40,196 nt of DNA from contig JAHEBH010000020.1 of NCBI GenBank assembly GCA_024642335.1, positions 1 to 40,196 of the forward strand, read 5' to 3'. The position numbers were made by a program, and so were the translations under genes. The stretch is from Erythrobacter sp. GTDB taxonomy: Bacteria; Pseudomonadota; Alphaproteobacteria; Sphingomonadales; Sphingomonadaceae. The notes under the pieces are model-generated. The model did not search any database, had not been told where the DNA came from, and saw only the letters and a list, made by a program, of their open reading frames with translations. Positions 8,401-15,874 of this stretch are shown in pieces (the first letter of the stretch is position 1; each line of letters begins with the position of its first letter).

Positions 8401-8870
8401 GCGGACGTTGGTTCGTCAATGTCCAGTACCGCCTGGAACTCAAGAACGAGGTGCTGATTGCGCCGGGAGTGCCGTTGCTCGACCTGCTGGACGGTGACGG
8501 CAACCAGCCGCGCCATTCGGGCGATGCGCGCCTGGGCATGTTCTTCAACGGCTTCGGCACCATGTGGAACGCCCGCTATACGGGCAACTCCACCCTCAAC
8601 GGTACCGGCGGAGCGGGCAGCACCGACCTGACCTTCAACGACTACATCACGTTCGACATGCGCGTGTTTGCCGATCTCGGCTCGCGCCAGAACCTGGTCG
8701 ATGCGGTGCCGTTCCTGGAGGGGTCACGCATCACCTTCTCGGTGGACAATATCTTCGATGCCCGCCAGCGTGTCACCGACAGCAACGGCGACGTTCCCTT
8801 GCGCTACCAGCCCTATTTGATCGATCCGGTGGGACGCAGCTTCGAGATTGAATTCCGGAAGATGTTTTAA
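5493..8870 (+). CDS. TonB-dependent receptor with Gly-rich, cysteine-module insert
   Basis: The start is TTG 5493, 7 nt after GGAG, giving RLNSSASLAAIATGLLASTT and a signal-peptide cleavage near AHA-QQ. The frame is open further upstream but has no such features. An Ala/Pro/Gln linker and a TonB-box-like DTIMVLG precede the plug (GSIAELLQALGPQIAS, PVILVNGERIGS, YGYSADQRVVNIILK). The barrel follows and ends in the aromatic-terminal FEIEFRKMF. Of 1125 residues, about 660-980 interrupt the barrel. This insert has Gly-rich stretches (GGPGGPGGPGGGG type) around two similar modules, Cys701-Cys754 and Cys813-Cys876. Each module carries an IPPEML/IPPEIL helix and an EF-hand-like GEDGVISEEEL/GEDNFIDEAEF. 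The ligand is unknown. The gene stands alone, convergent with the next gene. Confidence 0.88.
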   Translation: MRLNSSASLAAIATGLLASTTAHAQQAPSPQQTPEEQQPEAAAPAANINADTIMVLGASLAKRVDTEQPPILELDEEDIAAYGVGSIAELLQALGPQIASARGRGGSQPVILVNGERIGSFREIRRYPPEAIEKFEIFPEEVALQYGYSADQRVVNIILKDNFSSRELEAQYGQPFDGGFSTQEVEATFLQVNGPSRINVNLGWNNSTTLTEAERGIIQSGNVPDLATDPDPAEYRSLRSDGAGLEATVNWSTRVGQGKTLSLNATYERDDSLRLQGIDTVLLTAPNGNSLLRSFNEENPLTIDSRTQNYSGAASMNIGLGGWELSTTADTTHSTSNSTIRRLADTSGLVADAAAGILPIDADLPPITNSGFDTSSSETNTLSSLATMRGNPIVLPAGDVSMTFNAGYNWNRIESEDTRNLVNGPTILKRGDLNAGVNLGIPLTSSYDDVLGAVGDISLNANLGVRELSDFGSLVDWSVGMTWGMGEYVTLTLTHFDRDAAPSLGQLGNPELVTYNVPIFDIANNETVLATVISGGNPFLPAQNQSDWRASASYNPPFLENSTFSIEYIRNTSTDVAQSFPTLTPAIEAAFPDRITRDSSGTLTQVDQRPVTYAEQNLERLQFNFNLSGEIGGRTNEDEDEQAAPPNAAANGSPVAMAGGSMAAAPGASGGAVIVGGVPGGFSGGQGAGGAGFVQMRQTICAAEPDVLQAQLNAILSGEQVEGLAIPPQMLQRLAGEDGVISEEELGTIRSRMCSGDGPAGPGGAGGFGIAGGTGGFVLPGGFGGQGGPGGAGAGVAFQGDPIRLERARTTFCAADPVVMRDQFNRVLAAFAAGETITADESGEEITIPPEILQQIGGEDNFIDEAEFTQIRTNICDPEAAAAAAAGLAGGAPDADGNAPAGQGAPAAPQSERPSGFVSRGGGQTTTFGRPGGPGGPGGPGGGGFRGPGGGGGPPVALIMGGAGGQGNPGGRWFVNVQYRLELKNEVLIAPGVPLLDLLDGDGNQPRHSGDARLGMFFNGFGTMWNARYTGNSTLNGTGGAGSTDLTFNDYITFDMRVFADLGSRQNLVDAVPFLEGSRITFSVDNIFDARQRVTDSNGDVPLRYQPYLIDPVGRSFEIEFRKMF

Positions 8871-8885
8871 GGCTGGGGTAGTTTC

Positions 8886-10064
8886 CTATAGGGCCTGTGC
8901 GGCGGCGTATCCGCTCGCCCAGGCCCACTGGAAATTGTAACCGCCCAGCCATCCGGTTACGTCCGCGGCCTCGCCAATGACGAAAAGTCCGGGGAGCCTA
9001 ACCGCTTCCATGGTCTTTGAGGACAACTCGGCGGTGGAAATGCCGCCCGCCGTTACCTCGGCCTTGGCGAAGCCCTCGGTGCCGTTGGGATGGAACTGCC
9101 AGTTCGCCAGACGCGTCGTTGCGGCGCGCAGGGCCTTGTCCGGGCAATTGCCCAGTTCGCTATCCAGCCCGATCTGGTCCGCCAGCACATCGGCCAGCCT
9201 GTCGGAGAGGTCCTTGCGCAATTCCGCACGTATGGTGGTCCGGGGACGTTCGCGCTTGGCATCGTTCAGCCATCCATCTGTGCGATCAGGGAAGAAGTCG
9301 ATCGCCACCGGCTCGCCATGTTGCCAATAGCTCGAGACCTGCAGGATCGCCGGACCGGACAGGCCCCGGTGCGTAAACAGCGCCGCCTCGCGGAAGGCAA
9401 CCTTGCCTGCGCGGGCTTCCACCGGAGCGGCAACGCCTGACAATTCGCGGAACAGCACCTCTTCACCACCCAGCGTCAGCGGGACAAGGGCGGGGCGGGG
9501 TTCCACCACCTTCAGGCCGAACTGCCGGGCGAGGCGATAGGCGAAGTCGGTCGCGCCCATCTTGGGGATAGAGGGTCCGCCGGTGGCAATCACCAGCGAC
9601 GGCGCTGTGAAACTGCCATATTGCGTGGCGACGGTGAATCTGGCGCCGTCATGCGCGACCTCGGAAACCTCCTCATTGCAGCGGATCGTGACCTTGCCGG
9701 GCCCCTTGGCGCATTCTTCCAGCAGCATGTCGACCACCTGCCGCGCGCTGCCGTCGCAGAAAAGCTGGCCCAGCGTCTTTTCGTGCCAGGCGATATCGTG
9801 CCGCTCGACCAGGTCGAGGAACTCGCGCGGGGTATAGCGGGCGAGGGCGGATTTGCAGAAATGCGGATTGGCGGAGAGGTAATTGGCGGGACCTGCGTCC
9901 AGATTGGTGAAATTGCACCGCCCGCCGCCCGAAATCAGGATCTTCTTGCCGACCTTCTCGGCGCGTTCCAGTACCAGCACATTGCGGCCGCGCTGCCCGG
10001 CCATTGCGGCGCAGAACAGGCCGGCAGCACCACCGCCCAGAACGATTGCGTCATATGTGCTCAT
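8886..10064 (-). CDS. BaiN/HI0933-family FAD-dependent oxidoreductase
   Basis: The 392-aa flavoprotein opens with a dinucleotide-binding GGGAAGL motif at residues 10-17. It has the family hallmark GKKILISGGGRCNFTN, and ends in a second nucleotide-binding region (GLFVIGEAADVTGWLGGYN, WAWASG). Members are NAD(P)/FAD-dependent oxidoreductases of mostly uncertain substrate. The BaiN name comes from a gut bile-acid enzyme and should not be read as function here. It is convergent with the TonB receptor (15 bp apart) and divergent from uvrC. Confidence 0.88.
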   Translation of the reverse strand: MSTYDAIVLGGGAAGLFCAAMAGQRGRNVLVLERAEKVGKKILISGGGRCNFTNLDAGPANYLSANPHFCKSALARYTPREFLDLVERHDIAWHEKTLGQLFCDGSARQVVDMLLEECAKGPGKVTIRCNEEVSEVAHDGARFTVATQYGSFTAPSLVIATGGPSIPKMGATDFAYRLARQFGLKVVEPRPALVPLTLGGEEVLFRELSGVAAPVEARAGKVAFREAALFTHRGLSGPAILQVSSYWQHGEPVAIDFFPDRTDGWLNDAKRERPRTTIRAELRKDLSDRLADVLADQIGLDSELGNCPDKALRAATTRLANWQFHPNGTEGFAKAEVTAGGISTAELSSKTMEAVRLPGLFVIGEAADVTGWLGGYNFQWAWASGYAAAQAL

Positions 10065-10100
10065 GCAGCGCCCCTAGAGCGCTTGGCGCATAAGTGAAAG

Positions 10101-10121
10101 CAGCGCTTTGCCAAAGCGCTG
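10101..10121. promoter_or_regulatory. Perfect 10-bp inverted repeat between divergent genes
   Basis: CAGCGCTTTG - C - CAAAGCGCTG is a perfect palindrome with a single central base. It lies in the 73-bp gap between the divergent flavoprotein and uvrC starts. It could be a dimeric repressor site controlling one or both genes, or a hairpin in either leader. A related half-site (GAGCGCTTGGCGC, 10077-10089) lies next to it. It does not match the LexA sites I know. Confidence 0.45.
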
Positions 10122-10137
10122 GCACGATCCTATCTCC

Positions 10138-12087
10138 ATGCACATGTCTCGCACGCCAGCCGGAACTCCGCACGACCCTAGGGGGAAGGAGCGCTTCAAC
10201 GAGGAGCGCGCTACCTATACCGTGCGCGGTGCGGCACAGCCCGACATCCAGGCGGGCGTGGCGGCAATCCGCAATGTGGTGAAGACGCTGAAGCCCAAGC
10301 CCGGCGTCTATCGCATGCTCGATGCGCGCGGCGATGTGCTTTATGTCGGCAAGGCGCGGGCGCTGAAGAACCGCGTGGCCAATTACACGCAGGTGGCGAA
10401 CCTCACCAGCCGGCTGCAACGCATGGTGGCGCAGACGCGCGCCATGGAGATCGTCACCACCAATTCCGAGGCTGAGGCGCTGTTACTGGAAGCGCAATTC
10501 ATCAAGCGATTTCGCCCACCTTACAATGTGTTATTGCGTGATGACAAAAGTTTTCCTTTCATCCTCCTGAGGGAAGGGCACGACTTTCCGCGCATCATGA
10601 AACATCGCGGCGCGCGCAAGGCGAAGGGCAATTACTACGGCCCCTTCGCCAGCGCCGGATCGGTCAACACCACCATCAATGCGCTGCAGAAGCTCTTCCT
10701 GCTGCGGTCCTGCACGGACAGCTTCTTCAGCCGCCGTGACAGGCCGTGCCTGCTCCACCAGATCAGGCGCTGCTCGGCGCCTTGCGTGGGGCGGATCGAC
10801 AAGGAAGGATATGACGAGCTGCTGAAGGAGGCGAAGGACTTCCTGACCGGCAAGTCCGATGCGGTGCAGAAGAAGATCGCCCGGCAGATGCAACAGGCGG
10901 CAGACGACCTCGATTTCGAGACTGCGGCCATGCTGCGTGACCGTTTGCGCGCGGCGACCTTCATCCAGGGATCGCAGGCGGTGAACGCGGAAGGCGTGGG
11001 CGATGCCGATGTCTTTGCGCTGGCAGCCAAGGGCGGGCAGGTGGGCATACAGGGCTTCTTCGTGCGCGGCGGGCAGAACTGGGGCCACCGCGCCTTCTTC
11101 CCCAGCCACACCAAGGAGGTGGAGGAGGCGGAGGTGCTCTCGCGCGTATTGGCGCAATTCTATGAGGAAGTGCCGCCGCCGCGCACGATTCTGGTGGACC
11201 GCGATCTGCCCGACCGTGAGTTGCTGGAGGAAGCCTTCGGCGAAGTGGCGGGGCGCAAGGTAGAGATTTCGGTACCCCAGCGCGGCGAACGGCGCAGGCT
11301 GATGCAGCAGGCGAGCCGCAATGCGACCGAAGCGCTCGACCGTCGTCTCGCCGAAAGCGGCACGCAGGCCAAGATCATGCGCGAAATGGCAGAGTTCCTC
11401 GAACTGGCAGACGTTCCCGCGCGGATCGAGATTTATGACAACAGCCATATCCAGGGCGCGAAGGCGGTGGGGGCGATGGTGGTGGCGGGGCCGGAAGGCT
11501 TTCTCAAGAACCAGTACCGCAAGTTCAACATCAAGTCCGCGCAGGGCAATGACGATTTCGGCATGATGCGCGAAGTGATGGAACGCCGCTTTTCTCGCGC
11601 CATGAAGGAAGACCCCGATCGCGAAGGCGGCGAATGGCCCGATCTGGTGCTGATCGACGGCGGCAAGGGGCAGATGAGCGCGGTGCGCGATACGCTGGAG
11701 GAACTGGGCATCGAGGATGTCCCGCTGATCGCCATCGCCAAGGGCCCGCATCACGGGCGCGAAGGGCGCGAGGTGTTCCATTTCCCCGACGGGCGTGAAA
11801 AGACGCTGGCGACAAATTCGCCTGTGCTGTTCTACCTCCAGCGCCTGCGCGACGAGGTGCACCGCTATGCGATCGGGGCACACCGGGCGAAACGCAGCCG
11901 CGCCATTACCGCGTCACCGCTGGACGATATCCCCGGTATCGGCCCGGCACGCAAGCGCGCGCTTCTGCTGCATTTCGGAACGGCAGGAAAGGTGCGCGCG
12001 GCCGCACTGGAGGACCTCAAGCGCGCGCCGGGTGTCAGCGAGAGCGTGGCCCAGACCATCTATGATTTCTACCACGCGGGCGGGTGA
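10138..12087 (+). CDS. uvrC: Excinuclease ABC subunit C
   Basis: The 649-aa protein has all UvrC parts in order. The GIY-YIG nuclease comes first (KPGVYRMLDARGDVLYVGKA, from about residue 55). The UVR/UvrB-binding helix pair follows (IARQMQQAADDLDFETAAML, about 245-265), then the RNase H-like C-terminal nuclease (IEIYDNSHIQG; DLVLIDGGKGQM) and the tandem helix-hairpin-helix (DDIPGIGPARKRALL; APGVSESVAQTIYDF). UvrC cuts both sides of a lesion held by UvrAB. The start was chosen at ATG 10138; ATG 10144 and an upstream TTG 10108 are alternatives, and none has a clear ribosome binding site. Confidence 0.96.
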   Translation: MHMSRTPAGTPHDPRGKERFNEERATYTVRGAAQPDIQAGVAAIRNVVKTLKPKPGVYRMLDARGDVLYVGKARALKNRVANYTQVANLTSRLQRMVAQTRAMEIVTTNSEAEALLLEAQFIKRFRPPYNVLLRDDKSFPFILLREGHDFPRIMKHRGARKAKGNYYGPFASAGSVNTTINALQKLFLLRSCTDSFFSRRDRPCLLHQIRRCSAPCVGRIDKEGYDELLKEAKDFLTGKSDAVQKKIARQMQQAADDLDFETAAMLRDRLRAATFIQGSQAVNAEGVGDADVFALAAKGGQVGIQGFFVRGGQNWGHRAFFPSHTKEVEEAEVLSRVLAQFYEEVPPPRTILVDRDLPDRELLEEAFGEVAGRKVEISVPQRGERRRLMQQASRNATEALDRRLAESGTQAKIMREMAEFLELADVPARIEIYDNSHIQGAKAVGAMVVAGPEGFLKNQYRKFNIKSAQGNDDFGMMREVMERRFSRAMKEDPDREGGEWPDLVLIDGGKGQMSAVRDTLEELGIEDVPLIAIAKGPHHGREGREVFHFPDGREKTLATNSPVLFYLQRLRDEVHRYAIGAHRAKRSRAITASPLDDIPGIGPARKRALLLHFGTAGKVRAAALEDLKRAPGVSESVAQTIYDFYHAGG

Positions 12088-12118
12088 GCTCCGTTTGACG
12101 GCACATGCCTTTCCATAC

Positions 12119-12130
12119 TAACGATCGTTA
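12119..12130. promoter_or_regulatory. 12-bp palindrome TAACGATCGTTA upstream of the GH3 gene
   Basis: This is a perfect palindrome 25 bp before the GTG start of the beta-glucosidase gene, directly followed by the AT-rich TAAATAACGA. Its AACGnnCGTT form is of the kind bound by TetR-type dimers. A bound protein here would block transcription of the GH3 gene. It has not been compared with a known site, and it could be chance. Confidence 0.35.
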
Positions 12131-12154
12131 TAAATAACGAAGAGGATCGGGCGT

Positions 12155-14845
12155 GTGAGGATGTCTGCAAGGATCGTACTTCTGTGCCTGCTGGCAGGAA
12201 CGGCACCTGTCGCGGCGCAGGCGCAAACATCCGGATCGGCAGAAATCTGGGCGACACAGGGTGCCGAATGTGCCCGCGCCGTCGTTATCGGGTCTCCCTG
12301 GCTCAACCAGGCAATTGATCCCGAATGCCGTGCACGCATGGTTCTGGACCAGTTCGACACGCTGGATGAGAAGCTGCTGTTCCTTGGCCGTGTACCCGTG
12401 GGCATCAACGCTGAAGATGGCAGCGCAGTTCGCGATGTCATGGCGGAACTGGGCCTGCCGCAAATTGCCGGTTCGGATGGTCCGGCGGGTCTGACTGCTG
12501 CCAATAGCGGCGCGACCGCCTTGCCTTCGCCGATCAGCGTTGCAGCCAGCTTCGATCCGCAGGTTGCCGTCCGTTATGGCGCGGTGCTGGCCGACGAGTT
12601 TCGGTCCTCGGGACGCGGTACGATCCTTGGGCCTGCCTATGACATCGCCCGCAACTGGCGCTTTGGCCGCCTGTCGGAAAGCATGGGCGAAGACCCCTTC
12701 CTGACGGGAGAAATGGCGGCCGCCCAAGTGGGTGCGCTCAGCGAAGGTGGCGTGCTCTCCATGATGAAGCATTTTGCTGTCTATGCGCAGGACGCGGGGC
12801 GTGTGGGTGACCAGCCTTCAGGCTCTGGGCAGGCGGGCAACAACATCGTCTCCGAGCGCGCCATGCGGGAGATTTACCTGCCGGGCTTCAAGGCGGCGAT
12901 CGAGCGCGGCGGGGCAGGCGCGGTGATGTGTTCCTTCCCGCGCATCAACGGCGTCTATGCCTGCGAGAACGGACATCTGATGGACATCCTCAAGCGCGAA
13001 TGGGGCTTTGACGGCTATGTCGCGCCCGATTTCCCCTCCGCCCAGCGCAGCATCACGCGTGCGGTGCTCGCCGGCCTTGATGCCGGATCGATCGGACCGA
13101 GCGCCGTCAACGCCGCGCTTGGAGCGGAAAAGCCGCTGCGCCAGGCCGTGCTGGATGGCGATGTGCCCATGCGGCGGATCGACGACATGATCCTGCGGCG
13201 ATTGATTCCGGCCTTTCGCATCGGGCTGATGGACAATCCCCCGGTCCGCACACGCGAACAGGCATCTACGGCAGAAAACCGGGCGACCGCCGTCGAACTG
13301 ACGGCAGCGGGCTCTGTCCTGCTGCACAACGAAGGCGGCATCTTGCCCTTTGGTGAGGATGTGAAGACCATCGCCCTGATCGGCCCGCAGGCGAGTTCTG
13401 CCGCCGTGCTGGTAGAGCAGGGTTCCCCTTGGGTGGACCCGGTTCATGCCGTACCCGCTACGACTGCGATTGCCGAGCGTGCAGGGGAGGGCATACAGGT
13501 AGGCCATTCGCCCGGCAGTCTGGGCCTGCAGGCCTTGCCCGCGCCCGATGTCGCGCAATTTGCCACGTCTGACGGCCAGGCTGGATTTCTCGCCCAATAT
13601 CACGCCGTAGCTGATCTTGAGTTTATGGGGTCACCAAGTGCTGTGAGGGTCGTCGAAGACCCTTCGCTGGCGGCAGCGCCGGATATTCCTCTCCTGCCCG
13701 CAAACAACCGTTGGTCGGTGCGCTATGACAGCACCTTCACGCCTTCGGAGAGTGGCATGCACCGCTTTACGGTGCACGGATCGGGCAGTGCGCGCCTGTG
13801 GATCGATGGCGAACAGGTGGGCGAATTTGCCCACGCCGATTTCGGCAGTTCGATCTATTCCAATGCGGAACTGCCCGCTGGGGACCCGGTTGCCATCCGC
13901 ATCGAATATACGCCCCGGGCCGCCCTGCGCAGCGAGCGGATGGAAATGTTCGGCATGGAGATGGGCCTGACCTTGCGCTTCGGCCATGCCGGACCTGACA
14001 GGCTGATCGCTGATGCGGCGCAAGCGGCCAGCGAAGCCGATGTGGCCGTGGTTTTTGTCGGCGAACTGGTGGGCGAAGGCATGGACCGGACCACCTTGTC
14101 GCTGCAGGCAGACCAGGACTTGCTCATCCAGGCGGTGGCCGAAGCCAATCCCGACACGGTAGTGGTGCTCAACACCGGCGGTCCGGTGGCGATGCCCTGG
14201 CTGGATCAGGTCGCGGCAGTCCTCGAAATGTGGTTGCCCGGCGATGCGCAGGGACCGGCCATTGCAGGGATGCTGTTTGGCGATCTTGAACCTGGTGGCA
14301 GGCTTCCCGTCACTTTCCCGGCTGACATGAGTCAGGGTGCAGCCACACAGGCGCATCAGATGCCGGGTCTCGTTGATCCCGTGACGGGCGCATTGGGTGA
14401 TGCCTACTTCGAGGAGGGAATGTTCGTTGGCTATCGCTATTTCGACGAGCATTTGCAGCAGCCCTTGTTCCCCTTCGGATACGGTCTTTCCTATGCCGAT
14501 ATCGCAATGGAATTGCTGGATGCTGAGATGCAGGAAGATGGATCGCTGAGGGCGCAGCTCCTGATGCGCAACGGCAGCACGCGCGATGGCAAGGGCGTGG
14601 CGCAGCTCTACCTTGGTTTCCCTGGCGAGACGGATTCTCCGCCCTGGCAGCTGAAAGGATTTGCCAGCAGAATTGTCGCTGCGGGGCAGGAGGAACTGGT
14701 TGAAATCGTCGTTCCGGCCGAACAATTCCGCCATTGGGATAGCGCTACGGGGCAATGGCGCACGGCGCCGGGAACTTATCGCTTGCGGATTGGCACGTCT
14801 TCCCGCGATGTGGTCTGGGAAGGGGAGCTGACCGTCAACCCTTAG
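12155..14845 (+). CDS. Secreted glycoside hydrolase family 3 beta-glucosidase-like enzyme
   Basis: GTG 12155 lies 9 nt after AGAGG and gives MRMSARIVLLCLLAGTAPVA with a signal peptide; the ATG two codons on is less well placed. The 896-aa protein has the GH3 TIM-barrel domain with MKHFAVY and the nucleophile region GFDGYVAPDF (Asp292). The C-terminal sandwich domain follows (GMDRTTLSL, TVVVLNTGGPVAMPW, GRLPVTFP). It is interrupted by a PA14-like domain at about residues 500-610 (RWSVRYDSTFTPSESGMHRF, RLWIDGEQVGEF), and the protein ends in an Fn3-like domain. GH3 enzymes with a PA14 insert release terminal glucose from oligosaccharides; the exact substrate cannot be read from the sequence. The stop overlaps the convergent tesB stop region by 11 bp. 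Confidence 0.9.
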   Translation: MRMSARIVLLCLLAGTAPVAAQAQTSGSAEIWATQGAECARAVVIGSPWLNQAIDPECRARMVLDQFDTLDEKLLFLGRVPVGINAEDGSAVRDVMAELGLPQIAGSDGPAGLTAANSGATALPSPISVAASFDPQVAVRYGAVLADEFRSSGRGTILGPAYDIARNWRFGRLSESMGEDPFLTGEMAAAQVGALSEGGVLSMMKHFAVYAQDAGRVGDQPSGSGQAGNNIVSERAMREIYLPGFKAAIERGGAGAVMCSFPRINGVYACENGHLMDILKREWGFDGYVAPDFPSAQRSITRAVLAGLDAGSIGPSAVNAALGAEKPLRQAVLDGDVPMRRIDDMILRRLIPAFRIGLMDNPPVRTREQASTAENRATAVELTAAGSVLLHNEGGILPFGEDVKTIALIGPQASSAAVLVEQGSPWVDPVHAVPATTAIAERAGEGIQVGHSPGSLGLQALPAPDVAQFATSDGQAGFLAQYHAVADLEFMGSPSAVRVVEDPSLAAAPDIPLLPANNRWSVRYDSTFTPSESGMHRFTVHGSGSARLWIDGEQVGEFAHADFGSSIYSNAELPAGDPVAIRIEYTPRAALRSERMEMFGMEMGLTLRFGHAGPDRLIADAAQAASEADVAVVFVGELVGEGMDRTTLSLQADQDLLIQAVAEANPDTVVVLNTGGPVAMPWLDQVAAVLEMWLPGDAQGPAIAGMLFGDLEPGGRLPVTFPADMSQGAATQAHQMPGLVDPVTGALGDAYFEEGMFVGYRYFDEHLQQPLFPFGYGLSYADIAMELLDAEMQEDGSLRAQLLMRNGSTRDGKGVAQLYLGFPGETDSPPWQLKGFASRIVAAGQEELVEIVVPAEQFRHWDSATGQWRTAPGTYRLRIGTSSRDVVWEGELTVNP

Positions 14846-15740
14846 GCTTGACCGGGCGGATCATTCCTTCCTGAGCTACGCTGGCGACCAGCCGACCATC
14901 GCGGCTGAATATCTGCCCGCGTCCGAACCCGCGCGACAGGCCCGACCAGGGACTGTCCGTCGCATAGAGCAACCACTCGTCGGCGCGGAAATCGTCATGG
15001 AACCATATCGCATGGTCGAGGCTGGCGGCCTTCACCTCGCCCTTGTGCAGGCTGAGGCCGTGTGGCTGCATGGCCGTGCCAAGCAATTGGTAGTCCGAAG
15101 TATAGGCCAGGATCGCGCGGTGGATCGGCCTGTAATCCGGCAGGCAGGCAACGGTGCGGAACCAGCAATGGGCCTTGGGCTCACGCTGCTGCGGGTCCAT
15201 CCATGTGCGCGGTTCGACAGACCGGATGTCGATCGGGCGCGGGCGCAGCAGCAGGGTCTTCATCGGGCCATCGGGCAATTGCGCAGCAACTTCCCGGCGT
15301 ACCTCGTTGTCTGAACGCAAGTCCTCTGGTGGCGCAACGTCGGGCATTTGAGCTGCCTGGTGATGCAGGCCTTCCTGATGGGTCTGGAAGCTTGCCGTCA
15401 AATTAAGAATGGGTTGGCCGTTCTGGCTGGCAACCACCCGCCGGTTGGAAAAGCTGCTGCCGTCGAGATCCCGCTTTACGCGAAACTCGATGGGCAGTTC
15501 ATCCGTGCCAGGACGCAGGAAGTAGGCGTGCAACGAATGGGTGCGCCGGTCTTCGGCAACGGTACGCCGTGCTGCGCCAAGCGCCTGTGCGACGGCCTGT
15601 CCACCAAAGACCCTTCCCAGTCCTTCAGGGTGTTTGCGCCCGATGAAGAGATCACCGCCCCGCGGCTGAAGATCAAGCAGCAGCATGAAATCTGCGACGA
15701 GTTCTTCAGGCGTCGGATTCGTTGTGGTCATGCTGGCCAT
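14835..15740 (-). CDS. tesB: Acyl-CoA thioesterase II
   Basis: The 301-aa protein has the two hot-dog domains of TesB. The first holds LFIGRKHPEGLGRVFGGQAV, HSLHAYFLRPG and SSFSNRRVVASQNG. The second holds FRTVACLPDYRPIHRAILAYTSDYQLL, GEVKAASLDHAIWFH and WLLYATDSPWSG. The family hydrolyses a wide range of acyl-CoA thioesters to free acid and CoA in the cytosol. Two in-frame ATG codons (15740, 15731) are possible starts, and neither has a strong ribosome binding site. It lies downstream of hppA on the same strand but is separated from it by a strong hairpin. Confidence 0.93.
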   Translation of the reverse strand: MASMTTTNPTPEELVADFMLLLDLQPRGGDLFIGRKHPEGLGRVFGGQAVAQALGAARRTVAEDRRTHSLHAYFLRPGTDELPIEFRVKRDLDGSSFSNRRVVASQNGQPILNLTASFQTHQEGLHHQAAQMPDVAPPEDLRSDNEVRREVAAQLPDGPMKTLLLRPRPIDIRSVEPRTWMDPQQREPKAHCWFRTVACLPDYRPIHRAILAYTSDYQLLGTAMQPHGLSLHKGEVKAASLDHAIWFHDDFRADEWLLYATDSPWSGLSRGFGRGQIFSRDGRLVASVAQEGMIRPVKPKG

Positions 15741-15808
15741 GACTTATGTCCATGCGCGGCTATGCGCTTCCAGTCAATCTGTGGCGGGAAGGCCGGTGGC
15801 AAAGAGAA

Positions 15809-15837
15809 GCCCCGCCCGACGCGCTGTCGGGCGGGGC
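15809..15837 (-). terminator. Intrinsic terminator after hppA
   Basis: A perfect 12-bp GC-rich stem, GCCCCGCCCGAC / GTCGGGCGGGGC, encloses a GCGCT loop. On the minus strand it is followed by TTCTCTTTG. It sits 37 bp beyond the hppA stop and before the tesB start, so it should uncouple the two genes. Confidence 0.85.
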
Positions 15838-15874
15838 CAATCATTATATCGCCGTTGTGGCGTTTGGGCCGTCG

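Noticed and set aside
6999-8516. 505-aa open frame opposite the TonB receptor
   Set aside because: It lies fully antisense to a receptor with clear signal peptide, plug and barrel motifs. Its own translation shows no family motif and reflects GC-rich codon structure.
10531-11883. 450-aa open frame opposite uvrC
   Set aside because: Fully antisense to a gene with every UvrC domain; low-complexity His/Ala/Arg composition typical of shadow frames.
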